Origin: Bin80 sp965116685
GTDB lineage: Bacteria; Bacteroidota; Rhodothermia; Rhodothermales; Bin80
Length of the DNA stretch: 64,000 nucleotides
Reading direction: 5' to 3'
Assembly (NCBI GenBank): GCA_965116685.1
Contig: OZ220707.1
Location: 2,170,001 to 2,234,000 of the forward strand
In this document: positions 46,170 through 53,891 of the stretch, piece after piece
How the letters are laid out: each line of letters opens with the position of its first letter
How positions within the stretch are numbered: position 1 is the stretch's first letter
Notes under the pieces: generated by a model
The model's input: the letters and a program-made list of their open reading frames with translations, nothing else
Told to the model about the DNA's origin: nothing
Databases searched by the model: none
Program-made: the position numbers and the translations under genes

Positions 46170-46256
46170 ATGGCCGATTGGCAACGCAGAATACGAACGG
46201 AATCCGGTGACCGGGGAATGCAACTGCACCAGATGTATCGTTCTGGTAGGAAATGA
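46170..46256 (+). CDS. Putative 28-residue ORF bridging the two DprA-like genes
   Basis: An ATG at 46170 opens a 28-codon frame (MADWQRRIRTESGDRGMQLH, then QMYRSGRK) that fills the 91-base gap between the two dprA-like genes. Its TGA overlaps the next gene's ATG as ATGA (46253-46256), the usual form of translational coupling. The peptide is small and basic, with no recognisable motif. It could be a real microprotein, a leader for coupling, or chance. Confidence 0.35.
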   Translation: MADWQRRIRTESGDRGMQLHQMYRSGRK

Positions 46257-47239
46257 AGTACTCGCTTACAGATGATGCCTATGCAATCCTGCTTCTGTGT
46301 GCATTTCAGGGAGGGGAGGAGGAGTTCAAGCCGCTCGGAGGCACAGAGTATAATCAGGTAGCTACAGTTCTTTACCGATCCGGGAAGCGGCCTCAGGATC
46401 TACTTGAAACTCAGTTTTTGCCAGAGATTCCAGGAATCAGTTCGGATCGTCTTCATTGGCTGTTAGGTCGTCGGATTAACCTTGGGTTTTGCCTGGAGGA
46501 GTGGCAGCGAAAAGGTTATTGGGTATTTGCTCGCAGTGATTCAGACTATCCCAAAGCAATCCGAACGAGTATGCGCAATGATGCACCACCATTACTTTTT
46601 GGAACCGGAGATCAAAGCCTATTAATCAACGAAGGATTGGCGATTTTCGGGCCGGATGCTATTCCAGAGGGAAGGATCAAGAAAGCTTGCGATGCGGCTG
46701 CAGATGCAGCGAAGCAGGGACGGACCGTGATTGTGGCGGGGCATCTCAAAATGTCCCGTAAGATTGTGGAGACCGTACAAGAGCACTCGGGACGTGTGGT
46801 TTGGGTGTTACACGATGGGAAACTGGAGCAGCGTCTAAAAAAAGCCCACCGCCAGGCGATCGGCAGTGGTCAATTGGTGATGATCACGCCGCAGAGCCCA
46901 AAAGCACCGAAGGAATCTGGTGAAACAGCAACGGTCGGCTTGCTGGCAACGGGATTGGCTGAGGAGAAATTGTATGTTGACGGTTCAAATTCAAAACCAA
47001 GAAAGGACCAATTCAAGACCACAGAAGCGGCTTTGAAGCACACATCGGACTGCTGGTTGCTCCATGGTCGCCCGACTACTCCAGAGGTCCAAAAGCTCAA
47101 GGAGTCAGGGGGCAAATTGTGGACCGACAAAGAGGGTGGTCGAACAAAAGAAGCTCCGGGACAGGCAGATGAACGTAAAGATTTGGATACTCAGATCGCG
47201 GTAGGGGCCCAGGTTTCCTCGGGGCCCCGCCGCGATTGA
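46253..47239 (+). CDS. Divergent DprA-like protein 2 (paralogue)
   Basis: The 328-residue product is clearly paralogous to its upstream neighbour: the two share the N-terminal pattern DDAYAILLLCAFQGGEEE, GRRINLGFCLEEWQRKGYWV and the Rossmann core beginning PPLLFGTGDQSLLINEGLAI. It is more degraded, for example in the nucleotide/DNA-binding loops, where GID and GGSVIWVL become weak (HSGRVVWVL). It lacks the clamp-binding tail. Its C-terminus is polar and probably disordered. The pair may work as a heteromer with RecQ-PRTase. Confidence 0.7.
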   Translation: MKYSLTDDAYAILLLCAFQGGEEEFKPLGGTEYNQVATVLYRSGKRPQDLLETQFLPEIPGISSDRLHWLLGRRINLGFCLEEWQRKGYWVFARSDSDYPKAIRTSMRNDAPPLLFGTGDQSLLINEGLAIFGPDAIPEGRIKKACDAAADAAKQGRTVIVAGHLKMSRKIVETVQEHSGRVVWVLHDGKLEQRLKKAHRQAIGSGQLVMITPQSPKAPKESGETATVGLLATGLAEEKLYVDGSNSKPRKDQFKTTEAALKHTSDCWLLHGRPTTPEVQKLKESGGKLWTDKEGGRTKEAPGQADERKDLDTQIAVGAQVSSGPRRD

Positions 47240-47249
47240 TGAACAGGGC

Positions 47250-47440
47250 TTGGTGGAGGTCTGCTGTGACCTGTATTCAAAGGATCGTCTAATCCTGTGC
47301 AGAAACCCCTTGCAGGCGGAAAAGGAAACGAGCAAGAAAACGCGGGACGAGTTGTCGGCGAAGGCGGAGAAGAAACTCAACAAGGTCATCAAGGAGGATC
47401 CTTCCTACGCAAAAGAGGGCACTCAAGCTTCTGAACGTCA
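47250..47440 (+). pseudogene. IS1634-like transposase remnant (central part)
   Basis: The frame encodes LYSKDRLILCRNPLQAEKET followed by a lysine/glutamate-rich helix (RDELSAKAEKKLNKV). This matches the ERLVVCRNPxLAxxRxxKRExLLxxTExxL pattern of IS1634-family transposases. Both flanks of the frame are degenerate, so it is a decayed fragment 10 bases after the second DprA-like gene. Confidence 0.45.
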
Positions 47441-47540
47441 AATTGTTTTAGTCATCGCTTTATCGAACCGATGTAAACTCCTGAGCTTTCCGGCAGTCAC
47501 CAATTCTTCAAAAAAGCCTTGAATCCGTGGATGAAATCGT
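47438..47540 (-). pseudogene. IS110-like transposase C-terminal remnant
   Basis: The minus strand reads NxRxxPRIQGFFEELVTAGK-type sequence (PRIQGFFEELVTAGKLRSLH), then a stop. It resembles the C-terminal P.I..FY.RL...GK..K pattern of IS110 transposases. The piece is short and the following residues do not match, so this is a weak call. The gap to 47679 holds nothing else I can name. Confidence 0.3.
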
Positions 47541-47679
47541 ACATTCAAGGAACCAAAAATGAAAAAAATCAGGCATATGTGTCCACAAAATGCCCAATGG
47601 TCCTGCGTCAGGTCGTCGTCATCGGCATGCGGGCCACTCTGGACGAATATCCCGGTCTTATGCACGACCAGTTTGGTCT

Positions 47680-50631
47680 TCATTTAATCTTTGTCATTTT
47701 CCCTGTTGAGATTGTCTGGCCAGAATCTGTGGAGACGATAATTCGGTAAAAATAGGCTCCCGATGGCCAGCCGGTTGTGTCAATTTCGTATTGATGTTTC
47801 TCCCCGGTTTCCCTTGTATCCGTAGTATGATTGAGGAGGGTTCGGCCCAAAATATCTACCACATGAACCTCTATTTGTGCGCTTTCCTGAAGGTTGAACC
47901 ATAAATAGGTTGTCTCATCAAAAGGATTGGGGAAGTTTCCCACGGAAACAGGGGCAACAATGGTTGGCTGGTCCTGTACAGAGGTGACCAATTCCGGGAA
48001 GGATATATTGCCATTGTGCCAAACCCCCATTACGGTCAATCCTCCAACGGCTGAACTCCCATTCCCGGATAGAATCAACGATCCCTTCTGATTTGGCACT
48101 TGCGACCAATCCAGTTCATACACTTCAATGACCGAATCCTTGGTACTTTCGTAGACTGCAAGGTTATAGTGCTTTTTTGGAAACGAAGCATAGCTTTCGA
48201 TTTCTCCGTAACTCATATCACTGCCGAGTACCGCAATAATCTGGCTATTTGTTTCATGATCCAGAACCTGAACATCTATCTCCCCCAAATCCGGTGCGCC
48301 ATGAATGACTTGAATACCTACAATATCCTCCGAAGGGTCTCCTTGGTCATCATGCAGCACCAGAGTGGAAATTTTATTGATCTCCTTTCCTTGCAAGATT
48401 ACCTGATAGGTACCGTCCAAAGCAAAATCCAGTCGATCGCTTAAGAGAGGACTACTATTGTCGGTTGCATCCGCAGCAATCACCTCCAAATTGATGGTTC
48501 CTGCTGCTAATTTGCTAAATGATGTCACTGATTGAAAAGAGAAATCGTCCAAATATTTAACATTATCCAGGTATATGTCAACCGTTAATCCGATGATATT
48601 ATGTATAAACTGGACGGATGGTAATTCAAGATCATTGTCCATGACGACCACAGGCACGGTTACAGATACATCATCATAGCCGCCCCCACTCGCAGTCAGC
48701 GTAATGGTTTCTGTCTCATTATCGTAATCACTATCCTCTTCTGCAGACACGGTCACGGTTTGGGGGGTACTGTAGTTCAATACTGTGAACATCAGACTTG
48801 ATACATCCCGCGTTAAATCTGCATCCGTGAACGCCGGAATACTTACCATTACATCGCCGGTCGGCTCAGACGACAGGGACACCTCAAGCGTAGCTTTTGA
48901 GCCCTCGTTCACATCCACCGTCGTAGGGTTCACCACCAACTCCGGGGGAGAATCGGGATCGGCAGGAATGAATCCTTTCGGTTGAAAAATATCCACGATG
49001 TTGCGAGAATATTTCCCGTTATAGAGGTCGGTATCTGCCTGTAGCAGCGCCGGTGCCATATCGAGCAGCGTAAAATTGGGGCCGATGTATGAAAAACCGG
49101 CAAGATGTAAGCGGTCAGCAATCTCGCGTCCCACTTCTTTCCACAACTTCATCATGAGCGCTGCCCAAGTTCGACCAAAGCGATGAGTAGAACAGCGAAT
49201 AGAGCAGATCTCTTGAATCACATCATAGTGATAGTCACCATCGGCACGGCGCCCTCCCCATGTGGCTCCGTCCCATGGAAAAACATCCATCCAGTCTCCT
49301 TTTGGGACTTGCCCACTCTCCATGAGATATCTCCTGTAAGAGACCGCCCAGTAGTCTGCAAAACCTTCACCGAGAACGCCCCGCTCCCCCGTATTATCAT
49401 AATTTCCTAAATGGTGGACCATGACCGAGTGAGCATATTCATGAAGAATGATGCCGGCATCTTCTGCATCGTCGATTCCACCGCTTCCAAAATGTAGAGA
49501 GTTGGTACTTGGTTCGTACCAGGAAAGGTCTATTTCCGTAGCATGGGGGTTTACGGTTATTGGTACTGTTGGTGGGGGATGTCCTACATTGAGACTTTGA
49601 ATATAGCGCTGGCTCTCGTCAATGTAATAGTACGACATGACCGCCTCAAAGCGATCATCCTCGCGGAGATAATTGAACATGGTTGCATCTTTCTCGGCTG
49701 GAACATTATCCCCGACGATACGAACCCATGGCCCGTTCAATCTATACAAGCCGTCCTCGCCTCGTTCAACACCTTGGAGAGTGACTTTCTTGCGTAGTCT
49801 GTTTAAGGCTTCATTATCCTTATCATCGTTGTCTGAGTAATCACCTCCATAGGGCTGACCAGATGCAGTCAATGGATCGTATAGCCAAACATATCCTTCT
49901 CCATCCACTTTGGAGTCTGATCGGAACATGCGCTGATCTTTCAGTTGGATCAATGCCCCTGTATTGGCATCCAGAAGAACCTCCCATTCACCCGGAACAG
50001 AGTCGGAAAAAACAATGATTCGCCAGATGAGTCGAGGTGGATCATCGGGAAGGACCAGTAATTCCGCAGGTCCTGAGATTGCTCCGTCAGGTGAAACTGC
50101 GCGCTGAGCCAGAGATTCAGCCTGTAGTGCGCTGATCGCAGGCACAGGATCAAATGCATCCACAGCTTCCAGGTGAGGCGCATAGCCACTGGTTGCCATA
50201 ACCGGCAGTCCAGATTGGTCCAGGTTCACGTGCACAAAACGCCCATATACCTTGACGCCGGCCAGCGTTTGCTGAAAGGTGAGATGGCGCGCTCCGAACG
50301 TTTCTTTCTCATTGACCAACTCCAGCCTCTCGGGTATGTAGATACCGAAATCCTCACCATCAAGGAGCAGCCATGTGCGTACAGTGGCTTCCGGTGTCGC
50401 CTCCGGCTCCATTGCAGGGGTTAATCGGTAGGCAGCTCGTAGAATCCCCAGGTTCTCGTCAATTCGGCCATTCGCTGTAGAAATACTCGGAAGATGTGTC
50501 CACATATTTCCGGTGGCAACTGCGGCACGAGAGGCGACTGGAAGGGTCTCGATCGCTTCTGAACGATCCTGTGCAACTGCAACTACAGTACAGGATAATG
50601 AGAGGAGAGTAATTAGAACACGACCCACCAT
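47680..50631 (-). CDS. Secreted M36-like metalloprotease with T9SS sorting domain
   Basis: I start at the ATG at 50629-50631, where a signal peptide begins (MVGRVLITLLSLSCTVVAVA). An upstream in-frame ATG at 50715 would add 28 polar residues. The product of about 983 residues has FTP and PepSY propeptide-like segments (about 70-250). A fungalysin-type zinc site HEYAH follows at 397-401, with the downstream GEGFADYWA glutamate region. It continues with Calx-beta-like repeats (about 590-700), a DUF4397-like part (about 700-850) and a C-terminal type A sorting domain (VGNFPNPFDETTYLWF, then WPSGAYFYRI). It would be secreted by the type IX system. Confidence 0.88.
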   Translation of the reverse strand: MVGRVLITLLSLSCTVVAVAQDRSEAIETLPVASRAAVATGNMWTHLPSISTANGRIDENLGILRAAYRLTPAMEPEATPEATVRTWLLLDGEDFGIYIPERLELVNEKETFGARHLTFQQTLAGVKVYGRFVHVNLDQSGLPVMATSGYAPHLEAVDAFDPVPAISALQAESLAQRAVSPDGAISGPAELLVLPDDPPRLIWRIIVFSDSVPGEWEVLLDANTGALIQLKDQRMFRSDSKVDGEGYVWLYDPLTASGQPYGGDYSDNDDKDNEALNRLRKKVTLQGVERGEDGLYRLNGPWVRIVGDNVPAEKDATMFNYLREDDRFEAVMSYYYIDESQRYIQSLNVGHPPPTVPITVNPHATEIDLSWYEPSTNSLHFGSGGIDDAEDAGIILHEYAHSVMVHHLGNYDNTGERGVLGEGFADYWAVSYRRYLMESGQVPKGDWMDVFPWDGATWGGRRADGDYHYDVIQEICSIRCSTHRFGRTWAALMMKLWKEVGREIADRLHLAGFSYIGPNFTLLDMAPALLQADTDLYNGKYSRNIVDIFQPKGFIPADPDSPPELVVNPTTVDVNEGSKATLEVSLSSEPTGDVMVSIPAFTDADLTRDVSSLMFTVLNYSTPQTVTVSAEEDSDYDNETETITLTASGGGYDDVSVTVPVVVMDNDLELPSVQFIHNIIGLTVDIYLDNVKYLDDFSFQSVTSFSKLAAGTINLEVIAADATDNSSPLLSDRLDFALDGTYQVILQGKEINKISTLVLHDDQGDPSEDIVGIQVIHGAPDLGEIDVQVLDHETNSQIIAVLGSDMSYGEIESYASFPKKHYNLAVYESTKDSVIEVYELDWSQVPNQKGSLILSGNGSSAVGGLTVMGVWHNGNISFPELVTSVQDQPTIVAPVSVGNFPNPFDETTYLWFNLQESAQIEVHVVDILGRTLLNHTTDTRETGEKHQYEIDTTGWPSGAYFYRIIVSTDSGQTISTGKMTKIK

Positions 50632-50715
50632 AGAGACTTGCAGTTTTAACTGGGACTGATATACTTGAGTATCCCTCATCTGGAAACGGTTCATTCGGTT
50701 CCCGGATTTGGACAT

Positions 50716-50818
50716 TGTCGTATATAACTGAACTTCCCCCCATTTCGGTTTCTTGAAGGCACGATTTTCTCCATAGGTTCAAGGTTTTTTTTGAAAAACT
50801 GACCGCCGTTAGGGGCGG
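50716..50818 (-). terminator. Hairpin at the end of the transposase remnant
   Basis: On the minus strand CCGCC-CCTAAC-GGCGG (50818 to 50803) forms a 5-bp GC-rich stem. TCAGTTTTTC follows, with a short T run. It lies directly after the stop of the remnant. It could act as a weak terminator for thiL read-through, but the stem is short. The rest of this interval up to the protease gene contains no gene. Confidence 0.3.
50778..50799. repeat. 22-bp direct repeat, left copy (probable target-site duplication)
   Basis: The sequence from 50778 to 50799 (TTCAAGGTTTTTTTTGAAAA plus AC) is identical to 51194-51215. The right copy contains the end of thiL and the left copy lies 394 bases away, outside the transposase remnant. 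Identical copies on both sides of an inserted piece are what a target-site duplication would leave. Confidence 0.6.
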
Positions 50819-51110
50819 CTATTTGGGGAGTTCGGTTCGGTATCCGAATGACGATAGCAGCTTGATATTCAGAAGCTTGAATGCCTGCTTTTGGGTGGGA
50901 GTGATGTCCTTGATCATGGCGACTTCGGGGGCTTTCCTGGTCCCAATTTTCGGCTTGACCATCAAGCGGCACACCGTCGAAAGTTCTTCCATCAGACCTT
51001 CAAAGTTCCGCACCCTTTCGCCCGTTGCCGTCCGTTTGGGGTTGCTGCGTTGAATGGCAAAGGCATCGTCGAACGATTTGACGGCGGTGCCGCCTTTGAG
51101 GAGAATACGG
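50819..51110 (-). pseudogene. IS1634-like transposase C-terminal remnant
   Basis: The minus-strand frame is open from a TAG near 51110 to a stop at 50819 and has no plausible start of its own. It encodes about 95 residues, including LMEELSTVCRLMVKPKIGTR and DITPTQKQAFKLLNI. The pattern LxTVxR....TPxQxxxxxLL is that of IS1634-type transposase C-termini. The catalytic part is missing. The remnant sits between the two 22-bp repeats. Confidence 0.5.
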
Positions 51111-51193
51111 ATGTCCTACCAATTAAACATAGATCATCAGGTAGTTCTGAAATGATCATGTCCCTCAGGGTTCAGCGGCTCAAGCGTCCCATC

Positions 51194-51215
51194 TTCAAGG
51201 TTTTTTTTGAAAAAC
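51194..51215. repeat. 22-bp direct repeat, right copy
   Basis: This copy is identical to 50778-50799 and covers the last codons and stop of thiL. The insertion therefore hit the 3' end of thiL, and the duplication left thiL intact. Confidence 0.6.
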
Positions 51216-52148
51216 GATTAAGATATCCTCTTCGGTAACTGTTCCAATGGTGGTAAAGGAATCTGAAGCCATCTGTTCAAGTATTTCAGAGGGAGCAGTA
51301 AACAGCAGTTCGTAGTCATCCCCCCCATTCAATGCGTAGTCAACGGGAGTGCGGGGCTTCGGGGCTCCGGCACATAGCTCCGATGATAAGGGGAGTTGGG
51401 ACTCCCATAAGATGGCCCCGCAGTTGGATGCTGCGCAGATATGATGCACTTCATTGGCGAGCCCATCGGATATGTCAATAAGGGCGGAGGGGCGCACCTC
51501 TTTTGTTGCCCATTCTTTTACGAGATCAAGTCGGGGGGTGGGCATTCGGTGGCGGTTGGTGAGGGTATTCCATACTTTGAGGCCAAGTTCTTCGGGTCCA
51601 ATATGATTGCGCAAGAGATCAAGTCCGGCTGCAGCATCTCCCAGATTTCCGCTGATACAGATATCGTCACCGGGATTGGCTCCGCTTCGGCACACGATAC
51701 CGGATTCTCTGACTTCGCCGATGACCGTGATGGACAGCATAAGCACGGGCGAACGCGTCGTATCTCCGCCAACAATCTGTACACCGTATTTAGAAGCAGC
51801 ATTCGTGAGACCTTGGTAGAGAGACTCAAGGTCTTCCATTGAAAATGATCCCGGGATCCCCAGTGCTATGGTCGCCAGTATGGGCTGGGCATTCATTGCA
51901 GCGATATCACTAAGATTTACGACCATGGCTTTGTAACCGACATGGTCCATCCTATAAAAGTCAAAATCAAAATGGTAGCCCTCAATCAAAGCGTCTGTCG
52001 TGACGACTTGTACCATCCCGGGTTTTGGGTGGTAAACCGCTGCATCGTCCCCGACTCCAGTAATGACGGGTGGTTCGGTATCCGGTGAACTGATTGAGGC
52101 GAGGTGGCGGATCAAGTTAAATTCTCCGACCTCTTCAATGGGAGGCAT
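51195..52148 (-). CDS. thiL: Thiamine-monophosphate kinase ThiL
   Basis: ThiL phosphorylates thiamine monophosphate to the active diphosphate. The 317-residue product has the PurM/AIR-synthetase fold with the N-terminal magnesium-binding GVGDDAAVY, the glycine/aspartate motif VVNLSDIAAMNAQPILATIA, GGDTTRSP and ISGNLGDAAAGLDLL. The C-terminal DISDGLANEVHHI and GGDDYELLFTAP segments are conserved. Its last codons form part of the 22-bp repeat. No thiamine riboswitch is visible upstream. Confidence 0.96.
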   Translation of the reverse strand: MPPIEEVGEFNLIRHLASISSPDTEPPVITGVGDDAAVYHPKPGMVQVVTTDALIEGYHFDFDFYRMDHVGYKAMVVNLSDIAAMNAQPILATIALGIPGSFSMEDLESLYQGLTNAASKYGVQIVGGDTTRSPVLMLSITVIGEVRESGIVCRSGANPGDDICISGNLGDAAAGLDLLRNHIGPEELGLKVWNTLTNRHRMPTPRLDLVKEWATKEVRPSALIDISDGLANEVHHICAASNCGAILWESQLPLSSELCAGAPKPRTPVDYALNGGDDYELLFTAPSEILEQMASDSFTTIGTVTEEDILIVFQKKP

Positions 52149-52357
52149 GGTGGTGTCGTATCATGAGTTGGATGGTTTTGGCCACCGCTTTGTTCTCTGG
52201 TAAATATTGTTCGACTGAATGGTTAAATGAAACACGGCGCACTCGAATTGGGTCAGAATGGGCCAATAAAACCTTTTCAACGCTTGTCTGCCTTCAGGCA
52301 TCCATTTCTTCCGCTCCCATCCAGCCCGTGAGATCATCGGCGCCAAAAATATTCTCT
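52149..52357. other. Intergenic region with a possible decayed small ORF on the minus strand
   Basis: Between thiL and the helical-repeat gene the minus strand reads, in one frame, NIFGADDLTGWMGAEEMDA, an in-frame TGA, then RQTSVEKVLLAHSDPIRVRR and about 32 further residues to a stop just after the thiL start. The composition looks coding, but there is no start codon and one stop interrupts it. I treat it as a decayed or chance frame. Confidence 0.3.
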
Positions 52358-52789
52358 CTATCTCAAGTCTTCAATGACATCTTGCATGTAATTTCGAAGC
52401 CACTGTAACGGCTCGGTTTGTACCTTGATTTTGAGTATATCCCGTATACCCGATCCACCCCAAAACTCCGCTGCTTGCAGTGCTGCGTCCCGTATCTCTA
52501 CATCAAAGTCTGTTGCCAATGCTCTCCGCACAAGCTCGGTATGCCACAACTCCGTTCCTGGATGCATCTGTCGACCAAGACACCGCAATACCGAAGCAGA
52601 GAAAGTGGGGTACTCGGCATCAAGACAAACTCTATAAAGCCAATCAAATACGCGATCATCATCTCTGGATCGTATTGCGCCGCAAATAATATTCTCGGCC
52701 GGATGATCTATTCCGTCTTCAAGTGGTTTGGTCTCAAACGATGCATACAATAAGGCCCTTAAGTGTAACAGTCCTTCTTGGCCTACCAT
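52358..52789 (-). CDS. Small HEAT-repeat-like protein
   Basis: The 143-residue product is predicted to be all-helical, with paired-helix segments such as DDRVFDWLYRVCLDAEYPTF and VEIRDAALQAAEFWGG. The spacing is typical of HEAT repeats (RDAAL motif). No enzyme motif is visible. It lies 210 bases upstream of thiL on the same strand, and no other partner is apparent. It may be a scaffold protein, but the function is unknown. Confidence 0.55.
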   Translation of the reverse strand: MVGQEGLLHLRALLYASFETKPLEDGIDHPAENIICGAIRSRDDDRVFDWLYRVCLDAEYPTFSASVLRCLGRQMHPGTELWHTELVRRALATDFDVEIRDAALQAAEFWGGSGIRDILKIKVQTEPLQWLRNYMQDVIEDLR

Positions 52790-53243
52790 CGCCCATTTGG
52801 ATTGAAATCCCTACTTGGTGCTTGCACGGAAATAGTAAGTCAGCTGATGGGAGACTGAGGAGGGCCAAAGCGAAAGCGATGGAATTGCCACAGGCTCCTG
52901 AGAGCACCGCGCCGGCCCCTTGACTCTACGGATGTCATGGCTTTTCTGAATGGTCATTCCCCACACGACTTTGAATTTTGCCGGGGAGGGTAGGATACTA
53001 GTCCAAGTGCGAAGTAAAACTCGCCACCGTCCCAATAATAGGTGGATTCTTACAGCGAGGCGCAGTCCCAAAATCGGTTGACATTCGTGACCGTTTGTTG
53101 GTGTGGTCTATCTGTTGTTGCTGCACATGTTCCAAAAGGATAATTTGCCCGGCACAGAGTTGGTCCATGTATTTGAGTGGTTTCAGTGCTGTGACGATCT
53201 TAAGTGTAGAATCTCCAGTAAATTGTCATCAAATAGTTTAAGT
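52790..53243. other. Divergent intergenic region upstream of the SAP-domain gene
   Basis: This stretch of about 450 bases separates the minus-strand helical-repeat gene from the plus-strand SAP gene. A TTGACA hexamer lies at 53078-53083 with no good -10 match. A minus-strand ORF at 52811-53071 has no family resemblance. The open frame upstream of the SAP start (53103-53243) is also not family-like. Confidence 0.4.
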
Positions 53244-53891
53244 ATGGGCACTTTACATCGGGGGATGAGTGTCGAAGAGTTCGACAACGGGTATTTCTAT
53301 GCTTCTGAACTGAAGGTTTTTGCCCGCGACATCGGAATCACTGTCGGCAATTTCCGCAAATTCGAACTGGAGGAATTGATTCGAGAATTCCTGCGGACAG
53401 GGAAGGTACCGGACCATAAACCTGTTTTGCCTCGCAAGGCCGGCAAGGCGCGCGATGTGTTGAAGAGCGACGCGATGGTAATCAACTATGTTGGAGACAA
53501 GAAAACCAAGACCTTCCTGCTGGAGCTTGTTCATGCCGAAACACCGGGGCTCGGTCGGAAGTCGGGACAATGGTACTGGCTCAATGATTGGAGGCGCAAG
53601 AAGCAGCGGGCGCGGGAGCGCTTTACCTATCGTGACCTAGCCGAGCATTTGCGTATGTTGATGCAGACCAAGGGTTGTCTCCCCCAATGCCCGTCAGCGC
53701 GCATGAACAACTTCATCACGGACTTCATGGCGGATCCAGCCAATGCTGGCACTCCCAGGAAAGAAGTGCTCAAAGCTTGGAATTGGTTAAAGGTACAGTC
53801 GGGACCAAAAACCTATAATGAGTTTCGTAATCTGGCCCTCTCCAAAGCATCGGGTGATTCAAGCGGAGCCCATCCATGTCATGACGAGTAA
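53244..53891 (+). CDS. SAP domain-containing protein (DUF6434-like)
   Basis: I choose the ATG at 53244 (MGTLHRGMSVEEFDNG), giving 215 residues; an in-frame ATG at 53103 would add 47 residues without family resemblance. The SAP-like helix-extension-helix is at about residues 15-50 (DIGITVGNFRKFELEELI). A second domain follows (KTKTFLLELVHAETPGLGRK, then WNWLKVQSGPKTYNEF). SAP motifs bind DNA. Its last five codons and stop fall inside the 803-bp repeat, so a second copy of its 3' end is found at 56611-56626. It may be a mobile or regulatory gene. Confidence 0.65.
   Translation: MGTLHRGMSVEEFDNGYFYASELKVFARDIGITVGNFRKFELEELIREFLRTGKVPDHKPVLPRKAGKARDVLKSDAMVINYVGDKKTKTFLLELVHAETPGLGRKSGQWYWLNDWRRKKQRARERFTYRDLAEHLRMLMQTKGCLPQCPSARMNNFITDFMADPANAGTPRKEVLKAWNWLKVQSGPKTYNEFRNLALSKASGDSSGAHPCHDE

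Noticed and set aside
52811..53071. 86-codon minus-strand ORF upstream of the SAP-domain gene
   Set aside because: It lies in the intergenic region, lacks motifs and is opposite the likely promoter of the SAP gene.
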